NCBI GenBank assembly: GCA_024509875.1 | Contig: JAMPIV010017565.1 | Location: 34,207 to 98,206, forward strand | Direction of reading: 5' to 3' | DNA from: Oreohelix idahoensis | Taxonomy: Eukaryota; Mollusca; Gastropoda; Stylommatophora; Oreohelicidae | DNA length: 64,000 nucleotides | Part shown: piece after piece, positions 48,661 through 58,279 of the stretch | Layout of the letters: each line of letters begins with the position of its first letter | Position numbering within the stretch: position 1 is the first letter of the stretch | Position numbers and translations under genes: made by a program | The notes under the pieces: generated by a model | What the model was told of the DNA's origin: nothing | Databases searched by the model: none | The model's input: the letters and a program-made list of their open reading frames with translations, nothing else

Positions 48661-49052
48661 AATAACAAAATCAATATAACCATTAAAGGACAGAAAATAT
48701 GTACCTCCTCAACAACAAGATTTCTGGGCATAACTTTAGATAAACAGTCTAAGACGGAAAGAACTAAGATTAAATTATTGGAGTAAAATAGCACAAGAAG
48801 TGACCCACCCAGCACATAAAGCATTTTCAAAAAAACCAACCAAGAGTATGGGACGTCCCCTTAAATAAAGATAGATATTCAACAGGGTGGAGAACTATAG
48901 AAGATCTAACGCAGTTCAAAGAACTATCAAACACAATTAACAATAGTAATAAATATAGAAGCGAAATACCACCCTGGGAACTAAAAACACCAATCATAGA
49001 CTACTCACTTACTGAAAAGATCAAACAAAACATAGAAGATAAGGAAGCCAAA

Positions 49053-49920
49053 ATGATAAGTAGAAAGTTCATAGATCAACTAACTAAACAAAGTCTGGCC
49101 GTCTACACTGATGGATCCAAGGGTGATAGTGGGCAAATAGGTGCCGGAGTTGTAATACCACAATGGGGAATTAAAAAGAGCTACAGAGTAACTGAAGGAG
49201 CTTCGATTTTTACCGCAGAGATGGTGGAAATTCTAAAAAGTTTAGAAATAATTGAAGATAACCCACCAAAAGCTGTTACGATATTTACAGACTCACTATC
49301 ATCACTACAAGCACTAGAACACCCAGGTAAATGTAGCCGGCCAGACATAAAGGACGAAATTCTAGCAATTAATACATTACTAGGGAACAGAGGACGTAGT
49401 GTGAGGCTAGTGTGGGTTCCAGCACACATAGGTATTGCTGGTAACGAGTTGGCAGATCAGAACGCCAAGAATGGAAGAATAAGTAAAAACAATATAAGAG
49501 CAGGACTGGGAAGGTCGGAGATCAAGAGCCAAGAGAAGATAACCATAAACGAGGAATGGAAGACAGCATGGAAGAAAAGTAAAAAAGGCAGACACGCGTA
49601 CAAACTGCTGAAAGAACAAACGAGGACGTGCCAGGTCAGAGAAGAATTAAAGATACCATCAAACAAAACACTGGCGTCTCCGTCTCGATGCAGCATACTT
49701 TATGATAGAGGAACAACACTGCCAAGAATGTCAGGAAGAGAATGACATAGACCACTACCTGATCAACTGTAAAAAGTATGAACAACAAAGGCTTGAATTA
49801 AATAATTACTATAGAAATCACAATATAGACATGACAGGTGATAAGGTTTTAAGTATAGATGCCACAAGAGATGCCCAATGAATACTAAAAAGATATATAC
49901 ATAAAACAGAGGAAAACATA
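49053..49920 (+). pseudogene. LINE RNase H and C-terminal zinc motif
   Basis: The catalytic set is visible: VYTDGSK (Asp), FTAEMVEI (Glu), IFTDSLSS (Asp), and VPAHIGIAGNELADQNAK (His and Asp). This would degrade the RNA strand after cDNA synthesis. The frame then breaks near 49690. In another frame a zinc-like CQECQEENDIDHYLINC motif (CX2C-H-X4-C) runs at about 49715-49775 and the protein ends near 49920. The RNase H core looks undamaged. Confidence 0.85.
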
Positions 49921-51058
49921 TAAGGTTAGTACTTCAGAAAAGACATTCAACTAAATAGAAATTAAGCAACAAGAACTAACAAATCATTATTTAAAAAAAA
50001 CACACAAAATAAAAAAATAAAAACTTACCAACTACTCATAGGACAAGGAAAGACAACAAGGAATAAAAAAAAAGAAAAAAACAACAACTCAGAAAGAACA
50101 AAAACTAATACAAATTAAAACCAAGTGTAAAGGACAATAGTCATCAATAAACAATACAAAAGAGAAAATAAAATGGACAAATACTAAAATAAATTAAAAT
50201 CAGCAACTGCTAAAGACAATAGTTATTTAAATTGAATACAAAATTAGAAAATAAAATGACACTAAATACCCCAATTACGAGTATAACCAAATTTCAGGTT
50301 GAACAGGGTAGACCAAGATGGAACGAGAAGAGGCAATAACGAACAGCTGTTAAGTGCCCGCTCTCCACCCATCACTTATTCAAAACAACAACAACAACAG
50401 CTCTGGACGATCAAAATTTCATAGCTGGAAAAAATTCCCACTGACTAACACGCGCTTGTCAAAGCTTCATAGCGACAGCCACAGCTGAGAAAAGCAAAGC
50501 TGACCTGCTTGTGAGTAGAATTGCATAAGTAATAAGCTCAGATCCGTAATACTGTGTCTGAAGGGTATGTTAACTTGTATTAATTGTTGGGTTATATGTA
50601 GTTTGGTGTTATGTAAATTGCTGTAATATGTAAAATTAATGTTAGCATTGATTTTGAATTACCTGCAGATATCTTAATCTTGGTACTCTAAACCCTGTGC
50701 TGATAACTGAAATTGGTTTCTAAACTGAATATAATCTGAACCATCATGAACAGCATGACGCAGCTGGACGTTCTTGTCAGGACTGCGCAATACTAGCTAT
50801 AAGAACTTACAGTCCTTTTCAGGGCTAAGCTTTTAAATGTTGGATACCAAAGAGTTCATCTTCTTTTTCTTCTTCCTCTTCTTCTTCTTCCACTGCTACT
50901 TTGCTTCTTTAGTTTTCTTCGTTCAATTTAAACTTTCGTTGATGTAATATCTTTGAGGGGAAACCTATTTTGGAATGACTTAGGACCAAAGGGATACAAC
51001 CAAGACAGAATTCAGAAAAAAATGTGTTAATGGTGTCTATAGTCAAACGATGTATTTT

Positions 51059-51355
51059 ATTGATTGTATGAGGGAGCCGCTCTGGTGTAATGGTTACAAC
51101 GTTGTACTGGCGACCAGGTTTTCAAGGTTCAAGCCCCGTCGTCGGCGCTTGAAGGAGTGTCAACGACCGGGATTTTGACTGAATAATTTGAACTGCTCCT
51201 GAGATAAACCCTCTGTGGATGAGAAGGAGCGAAGCTCCTGACCGGGTTGGAAGGAAAGTCCTCAGGTTCCCCAGCCTCGCAATGACATATCATTGGGCCG
51301 AAGGGCTGAAAGCCCAAGTGCCGCTGGTTAAGGAAAAAAAAAATTGATTGTATGA
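51059..51355 (+). mobile_element. tRNA-derived SINE with 13-bp target duplication
   Basis: The SINE occupies 51072-51342 between two copies of ATTGATTGTATGA (51059-51071 and 51343-51355). The head carries an RNA polymerase III A box (TGGTGTAATGG, 51083-51093) and B box (GTTCAAGCCC, 51127-51136). The body is GC-rich and ends with a hairpin-prone GGGCTGAAAGCCC and an A tail of about 10. The perfect duplication indicates a fairly recent insertion. Confidence 0.9.
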
Positions 51356-51359
51356 CGTC

Positions 51360-52423
51360 CTTCTTTGATTGACATGACCACGGCCTCATGGACTATGTTG
51401 TCTAAATGAGGGTCTAATCTACAGTGGTCCGTCATCATCGGAGGATCGTCTTGGTGGTAGGAAACAGATACCATAATCTGTGCATATGTTTCAGATTCGT
51501 ATCTGAGATAGTCAAAACAAAAGCTGCTGATAAGATGCATACCAGCATGCAGGGTGTGATTCAAGGACCACCTCTGCATTCGACGGATAGTAGATTTGTA
51601 GCTAACTGTCCATGTGGATTTAGTATCTTGACATCAAAACCTGATGTATGACGAGAGCTGTCTGCAGTGAAAGGGTCTCAATTAAATAAGTAATCATTAT
51701 TTTGAAGAAACCAGATCCAGAAGTCACCAATTGCTAGAAATGATGAACAAAGACATTGACACCGTACAACTGTCCAACTTGTGATTTGTGTAAATACATA
51801 TCTGCAATCTTTATCTAACTTTGATTGATTTTGCTTAAATTCCAGTTTCTGTTTGAAAATCTGTAATTGTGTGGAAATTGAGAGAATTATTTATTATTTA
51901 AATTGGTATGGAAAATTAACGAGCTGCATTTCATACCAGCTAGAGACGCCCTTGGAGCATAGGATAGGTCTAGCGAGAAGGTTTTCTTTACAGCTCTCTT
52001 CTACTGTTACCATTCAGGCCTACCTGACTAGTCTTGTGCTATCCCTACCACTAGTTCACCAGTTCTCTTCTCCATTTTTGGTACCTATATATATTTTTTT
52101 TATATCCAACATCAATCTCGCCACAATTCCATTGCATTACTGTGTATTATTTTTTCTTGTCATAATTTTTGTCAAAAATACAGATACTGTAGGGAATTTT
52201 TGCATCAAAACGTAAGGCTAGTAGAGATGGGCGTATGAGAGGATGCATCCGTCGTGTTTTTATAACCAGCGAGCTACAGGAACAGTTTAGCATTCCCACT
52301 CTTCGACATATACTGAGGGAGACTGGGCACCTATTGGTTTGTCCCGGAGTGCAATGATGTCGATTCTGTTCAACAATTACAATAACAATTATTTTTTCCT
52401 TTCCCAAGACTGTGTCAAAATTA
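51360..52423. other. Intergenic stretch, no supportable gene
   Basis: Short frames only, without domains or repeats that I can identify. The right boundary is the TA target of the Tc1-like element. Confidence 0.5.
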
Positions 52424-52425
52424 TA

Positions 52426-52463
52426 TACTGAAGCTCATTAAAAACGCACCAATATCAACGTGG
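52426..52463 (+). repeat. Left terminal inverted repeat of the Tc1-like element
   Basis: It starts TACTGAAGCTCATT and contains AAAAACGCACCAATATC. Paired with 55591-55628. Confidence 0.9.
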
Positions 52464-52520
52464 TCTGATGTCGACTAGCCTTTAAAAAAAAAAAAGACTG
52501 GGGAATGGAATATCCCCGTG

Positions 52521-52830
52521 GGACCCAAGAAAGGCATCAAAAGTGAGGAATGCAGTAAGCGACCCATAGCTTGACTGCCTGCATCAGGTTTCAGCGAACC
52601 AGAGCTGACCAAGACCCTACTTCACCTCCACGTGGTGGTTCCTGGAAACAGGCTGCATCACTGCAGTCTGGCTGAGGAGTAGGGATCGAAGAGAGAAGGC
52701 AAACCCGGTCCCCAAAAATGCCGTGCGGAAGTCGGATGTGTCGGCCAAAAGGCGCAAATACCGCAGCTTCGCTGTAAACGGACACAACGCAACCAACGTC
52801 CTTTTCAGGACGAACGCGGAAGAAGAAGAA
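52521..52830 (+). mobile_element. 310-bp insertion with (GAA)n tail and 13-bp target duplication
   Basis: GAATATCCCCGTG is present on both sides (52508-52520 and 52831-52843). The insert ends GGAAGAAGAAGAA, the same tail type as the LINEs at 23.6 and 58.9 kb. It is therefore probably a strongly 5'-truncated LINE or a SINE using that machinery. Its coding remains are not readable with confidence. Confidence 0.7.
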
Positions 52831-53044
52831 GAATATCCCCGTGTTTCCCGTGAGGTAGAGAACTAAATGCTTCCAGCAAAGTTACTGAATGCTGAAGCCA
52901 ACTGCAAATCGTGTCGACTTCGTGAAAACAATGGAAGTGGCACTCAGCACAATTGCCAACAACTATGTCCCAGACAACGTGCACGCGTGGCGGCAGTATA
53001 CCCGGTATAAAAAACCGTTGAGTCAGAACACCGAGAATCTGTGC

Positions 53045-53372
53045 TTGAAATACCACGACTGACTGAAGCCGACCGCCAGCGATGCCTTTGGTATGTCGGG
53101 GACCGGAATGTGCTTGCGGGACATTACCAGAAGGATGCATTGCCATCACAGCACTATCGTAATTCTCATTGAACGTTATCGAACAACTGGCAGTACTCGG
53201 GATAGGATTCGGAGTGGGAAATGACCAAACCTGCACAAGATCATCATATCGTACTGAGTTACCTACGGAATCGTTCTCTCCCGGCAATCCAAACACTGCG
53301 AGCAGTAAAGGAAAGACGTGGGCATGTCTCTCCAAGTACCGTCATACGACGACTAAGAGCGGCAGGCCTGTG
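53045..53372 (+). pseudogene. Tc1-like transposase, N-terminal DNA-binding part
   Basis: The plus strand reads IPRLTEADRQRC, then a frame break, then TKPAQDHHIVLSYLRNRSLPAIQTL and GHVSPSTVIRRLRAAGL. These are the two helix-turn-helix regions of a Tc1 transposase. The first has lost much of its motif and holds stops. The gene is then interrupted by the 53378-54727 insertion. Confidence 0.75.
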
Positions 53373-53377
53373 ACGGG

Positions 53378-54727
53378 ATTAGTCCCCTTGCTCTGCAGTG
53401 ATGGTCCGACTTGAATGTTTTCAAAGAAAGCAGTAGTCAGTTTGAGGCTATTTGAATCTCCGTAGAGCTTTTCCACGAATGGTACTGGTGTCGGCCATAT
53501 GCGCTTTCTTTGTTCCGCATATGTTGGGCAACTTTGAAGCAGATGTTCAGCAGTCATGTTATTAGTACTACAGTTACACTGAGCGGTTGTTCCTATCGTT
53601 AGCTTGTTGAATAGATCATATCTGAATCTGTTGTGACCACTGCGGAGTCTGAAGATTACCACTTGTTATAATAGGATTCAGGCAGTGCAAACTTTCTATC
53701 TTTCCTGACCTTCTATGACGAGGAAGAATTTGTCCCATGAGTTATCGTAAGTAAATGTCTATAATATATCACCAAATTGACATTTCCTATGCAAGCAAAC
53801 AACCAGAAGAATAACGGTGATTTCGAATCATATTCCATGAGTTACGCTGTGTATACTCAAACGGTCTCATTATTCAGAGATGCTAACATTGGTGGATACA
53901 CAGCAAGACAATGCGCCTGTTAATCTTCCAACCCAGTGTACTTAGCAGAGGCATTTGTTCTTTTTATTTTGTCTAAAGTTCGTGGTACGAAGTTGCAAGA
54001 CTAAAGTTTCTACGCTACTAGTTGTGAGTCAAGAGTAGGGATTCAAAACCAACCACCAACATTGGACGAGTTGGGTGAAGTGCCCTCATCACAAAAAAAT
54101 TGACGAAACCATGGCTGGAGGACTGACTTAGACCAGCTAAGTTCTTATTAAAGGAAACAGCAAAAGGACAAAATATATTTTTTTAAATCCTCAACCCCTG
54201 TCTCCGTGAAGTCACTTTTTATATACATCTAAGATTCACCATCATTCCCTCGTTATTTTAACCTGTTCAAAACTAATTGATTATTACATTTGTTACATGT
54301 TATTTTAAAACAAAACAATCACTGTTGATTCAGTTATTATAGGTATAAAAGCAAACGTGTGAGCAAGACTCTTTAATATATATATATATACATCTAGACA
54401 TATATTTACATCTATAGAGCAAATACTCATAAAAGATTTTAATGAATTACACCAGCTGGGAGCCTGAAAGGCTAAAACCATTGCTTAATTCTTCACGAAA
54501 GGCGACGGATCAGATATAAGTTAATAGTGCTCTACCCTATGTAGCATTGTTCTTGATTTCTGAAAATATCTTGTAAAAACTCCCTTGAGCTAGAAGCATC
54601 ATTATCCTACTACCTTCAACTTTGCCAAGAGTAATCTTGAGCGAAGATAGAAACCTTTGACGACCCATTTTAGGTTGAGTTTGGCCACTGGTGGACCGCT
54701 ACTGCTGAGCAAAGGGGAGGCAAATCC
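53378..54727 (-). mobile_element. Composite insertion with imperfect inverted ends (repeat X plus RNase H piece)
   Basis: Its two ends read inward as TGTGACGGGATTAGTCCCC and TGTCACGGATTTGCCTCCCC, followed by CTCTGCAGTGATGGTCC and CTCAGCAGTAGCGGTCC, so they form an imperfect inverted repeat of about 40 bp. GTGACGGG and GTGACAGG occur at the junctions (53370 and 54728). On the minus strand it holds repeat X (54.73-53.76 kb), an AT microsatellite block (54361-54420), then the family-R LINE piece at 53402-53668. It has no transposase. Confidence 0.65.
53402..53668 (-). pseudogene. C-terminal piece of a family-R LINE inside repeat X
   Basis: The minus strand reads FRLRSGHNRFRYDLFNKL, CNCSTNNMTAEHLLQSCP and FFENIQV, matching 22119-22382 nearly residue for residue up to IQV. 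Homology to the 22-kb copy stops there, and the inverted-repeat end of the surrounding insertion begins. It looks like a captured segment or a nested truncated insertion. Confidence 0.8.
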
Positions 54728-54735
54728 GTGACAGG

Positions 54736-55418
54736 GGCCAAACTTGACACATATACATCATCAACAGCGTCTGCAATGGGCAGAGCAACTTGTCAGATGG
54801 ACGAGACAGCAGTGGACTGGTGTACTATTCACAGACAAGAGCAGATTAAACTCATCATTTTCTGACGGACGTCAGCGGGTTTGGCAACAGTGCAGAGAGC
54901 ACTATGCAGATTGCTGTGTACGTCAGAACAACCGATTTGGGGGTGGCAGTGATCACATTTGGGGTGGATTCAGTTTTCATCGTCGCTTGCCTCTTCACAT
55001 CTTCCACGGAAATGGCAATGCTGTGACATATCGAGATGAAGTTCAGGATGCATTGGTTGTTTCTGCGTGTACAGCACATCCAGAATTGCAACTCTTCCAG
55101 CATGACAACTCACATGCGCACACTGCTCCCAGTACTCAGCAATATCTACAGCAGCAGAACATTGTCATATTTGATTGGCCTGCCCTATCACCAGACGTGG
55201 CTCCCATACAGCACCTGTGGGACGAGCTTGGGCGCAAGGTCTACAGGCATGGGTTCCCAGCTAATCTGCAACATCTGGAAGTTGCTCTCCACCGTACATG
55301 GGACTTGATTTCCCAGAATTTTCTGCAAAGACTTGTGCGTTCTATGCGGAGCCGCTGCAAATCTTGTTTGCAGGCACACCGTGGTCATACCAGATATTGC
55401 GGTTTGTTTGGATTTTGA
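54736..55418 (+). pseudogene. Tc1-like transposase, DDE catalytic part with Glu-to-Gln change
   Basis: The frame is open from the right edge of the insertion to 55418. Counting from the Met at 54744, the catalytic residues are Asp31 (LFTDKSR), Asp121 (QHDNSHAHTA) and position 156 (SPDVAPIQHLWDELGR). Position 156 is the correct 34-residue spacing for DD34E but is Gln where Glu is expected. The protein would cut and join transposon ends; this change alone should abolish catalysis. The rest of the domain, including GGGSDHIWGGFS, is typical. Confidence 0.9.
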
Positions 55419-55590
55419 CTTTAAAACGCGGACAGTTTCATTTTGTTATTGGTTGAATTTGTGGTTTTCACCCTTGTCTTGTCTAGTGTTATTACAGAAT
55501 TTATTCAAAATCAGCTGCACACATTAATGACCAGCATGGGTGAATAGAAAAATGAACAACGACTATTTTTACCAGCTGGTCGAGATCAGC

Positions 55591-55628
55591 CCACGGGGAT
55601 ATTGGTGCGTTTTTAATGCGCTTCAGTA
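55591..55628 (-). repeat. Right terminal inverted repeat of the Tc1-like element
   Basis: It ends GCGCTTCAGTA and contains GATATTGGTGCGTTTTT, the inverse of 52426-52463. Confidence 0.9.
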
Positions 55629-55630
55629 TA

Positions 55631-57640
55631 CAAGGGACAAAACGTTTCATTTTGTGAGACAACTAAATAACTTGTACCCTTATACTACTACCGCTCTGAA
55701 CTCTGCTATGGAAGGGTTGATATGTAGGCAATGTTATATTATAGTCCAGCAATGCCGTGTGCACAAAAGCCAATAACTGTCGTGTTCTATTACACTTACA
55801 AATTTCTCCAAATCTTGGAATTATTTTCCTTTCTGTACACTTGGCATTACTTTCCCCTTTTGAACATGTCGAATTACGTGCCCTTTTATAGATTTTGAAT
55901 TACTTCCCCTTCTAAACCCTTGGAATCACATTCCCTTATTCTCCAATCCGACCTAAGCAATTAGGCATATTCCAGGCTGTAGATTATCGAAGTCCTGCAC
56001 CATTATCCTAAATTATATCCCCTTGTAACTTTCCCATCTTAGTTCCGTTAATACGACAGAGAGATCCATCGATCCCAATAAGATCCAGGCATGTAATTTT
56101 ATAAGATTGGTTCACTTTCGTGTCTAGAGTTGAATGTAGACCACAGAGAAATTAATAAATATTTTTAAAAGTGGGAACGTTGTGAATGAACAAACGAACG
56201 AATGAATAAAATTTGTTTTCAAATGGTTGGGAATGGGCACAGAGATGGCGTAGTCTATAAATGTACGGTGACAAGACTGGTATGGATACATGGGCTATAT
56301 TTCTGGAATCAATAAGGTTCTCATATTGGAAGGTGCTGAAACATTAACAACAACAACAAAGACAAGACAGAAGTTAACAGACAACAACAAAGACAAGCCA
56401 GAAGTTAACAGACAACAACAAAGACAAGCCAGAAGTTAACAGACTATCATAAATGGGTGCTTGTTCTCAACAGAATGTATAAAATCATGTCAATATCACC
56501 AATGTGGAACTGATGAAAAAAATAGCAAAATAAATAACAGTACAAAAAAGAAGTGGCTGAAAGACGCTAAAGTTTCACGGGAACGAACGAACACAATCTT
56601 GATTTGATCAGGGTAAAGTTTTCGAATTAACACATTCTTAATTTCAATAATGAGCAATTAATATTAAATAATTAATATTTAGTAATTGAACATACACGCA
56701 TAGTCACACACATAATACACACACACACAGATAGAGAGATAGAACGTTTAGTGGGGAAATCAATTAATAGCATTACAAGGCAGTTCTTGTTTTGGGATGT
56801 TGAGGTAGAGGAAATAGAGGAAAACTCAAAAACTAATAGAGAAGAAACTGAAGACAATTTGTTAAAGAATAAGGAAGATATGGAAATAACTTGATGCAGG
56901 ACATGAGGTTTTGGCATAAATTAATCGAAAGCCAAATCTGACAATTAATGATTTTTTTTTTTTTTTCATATGAATGAATTAACATGGAAATCACAAGAAA
57001 TGAGAAGAGAGGGATGAGCGGATAGCACTTGGACGTGACTGACATAGAAAAACCTGGAAGACAAGCGTCTCACTTGAGGGAGAAAAAAATAACGTTAAGA
57101 GAAATACTGCGCCAGATTTGACCATGCCCTGTGCATCTGCTGCGAACGAGAGTTAACTGTTGAAATACGCAATAGCACAAAATAGAATGTGGAACAATTA
57201 TTTCAATAAAATGAGTAAATTATCGTGGGTTTTCACTCAAGGGAGCTATCATTTACAGTTAATGATAAATGTTAACGAGCAGACAACTCTTCATTGGAGA
57301 TGGCGAGAAAAACAAAAAGATTCAATTTTTACTGATCACTGCGTACATGATCAGACACCGGTATAAAATATATGCGTGCTTTTGTCTGTTATCTGTGTGT
57401 TGTCGTCGTTATGGAGACAATATTTACAACACCTGATAACAATGGGGAGAAGATAATAATATCATCATCATCATTATTTGTGTTACCCCTTCCCATGGAG
57501 AATGGAACCACCTTTGTAGTTGCTCCCTCTTGCAGGAATCTTAGGTTGGGGTAATCCTGTCTTTTTGCAGTGGTTGTTTTTGAACCAGTTCTTTTATATT
57601 GTGAGGTTGCCAACAGCATGCACATCATTACATTAATCTC
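55631..57640. other. Intergenic stretch, no supportable gene
   Basis: AT-rich DNA with a short tandem repeat (56343-56444), a (CA)n-like patch near 56.70-56.73 kb and a T run at about 56.95 kb. The short frames show no domain. Confidence 0.5.
56343..56444. repeat. 31-bp tandem repeat
   Basis: AGAAGTTAACAGACAACAAC plus AAAGACAAGCC repeats with a 31-bp period, about two full and two partial copies. Confidence 0.85.
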
Positions 57641-57644
57641 ATCC

Positions 57645-57931
57645 TAATTGTCTAGGGGGAGCTGTGGTATCGCAGGGGTTAGTGCACTGGCTTCCTAGCT
57701 CGGTGGTCCATGGTTCGATCCCCAGTTGAGGTGGGATAACGGTTCCGGGGTCGACCCAGCCTCATGACTTGGGTACCAGATCAACTCTGGGAAGGTTAAG
57801 GCGGCCGGCGTGATGCTGACCACATCACCACTCGTGTGCCGATGGTTAAGAAAATACGGGCCTAACACCGTATTCCCAAAATGCCTCAATAGGCGTGTAA
57901 CGGGATCCTCTTTACCTTAATTGTCTAGGGG
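57645..57931 (+). mobile_element. tRNA-derived SINE with 14-bp target duplication
   Basis: The SINE is 57659-57917 between copies of TAATTGTCTAGGGG (57645-57658 and 57918-57931). The B box GGTTCGATCCCC is perfect, and the head folds like a tRNA with GAGCTGTGGTATCGCAGGGG at the start. The A box is weak. The tail region has CAATAGGCGTG and ends CTCTTTACCT, without poly(A). It is a different family from the SINE at 51.1 kb. Confidence 0.85.
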
Positions 57932-58279
57932 AGCAACATTTATATTCTTTCTAAAGAGATGAAGGAAGTCCCATTTCAGATACAGCCATAGGGGAGAGAA
58001 GAGTTAGAGACTTCTCAATACTAGGTCCAGCATCGAGAGGTGCAGTAATCAGTTCCTGTCCTCGCAACTGTTTCCTTCCCTAACTCAAAGTCAAGTACCC
58101 ATTTACCGCTGGGTAGAATGGAGCGTGGCGGTACCGTGATTCCAACATGGCACCTTTGCCGGGAGAGACAAGCACTCTAACCACTCTGCCAGTTGGACGC
58201 TCACTCCTTAAAGATTCCCGGGACAACGCGGAAACAATATACAGAGAAATGCAGGAAACGTTAGACGCTGCACATCGTG

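Larger units (their letters stand above)
45205..50402 (+). mobile_element. I-type LINE, nearly full-length but broken
   Basis: ORF1 (45.2-46.4 kb), APE endonuclease (46.5-47.5 kb), RT (48.05-48.66 kb), RNase H (49.05-49.75 kb), a C-terminal zinc motif (49.7-49.9 kb), an A-rich 3' UTR and a (CAA)n end at about 50384-50400 come in the expected order. The RNase H domain after RT and the WNCRGI endonuclease start fit the I/Jockey-like group; the exact clade is not assigned. There are internal stops (45814, 47139, 48331), frameshifts, and a foreign insertion at about 47545-48050 where the N-terminal RT should be. Confidence 0.85.
52424..55630 (+). mobile_element. Tc1-like DNA transposon with 38-bp terminal inverted repeats
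   Basis: The left end is TACTGAAGCTCATTAAAAAC and onward (52426-52463). The right end, 55591-55628, is its inverse with four mismatches. Both are flanked by TA (52424-52425 and 55629-55630), the Tc1/mariner target. Inside is a split transposase gene. Two later insertions are nested in it (52521-52830 and 53378-54727). Removing them leaves about 1.5 kb, normal for Tc1. Confidence 0.9.

Noticed and set aside
51072..51142. Functional tRNA gene
   Set aside because: The tRNA-like head is followed by a SINE body, an A tail and a target duplication, and the arm lengths are irregular.
57659..57725. Functional tRNA gene
   Set aside because: It is the head of a SINE flanked by a 14-bp duplication, and its A box is poor.
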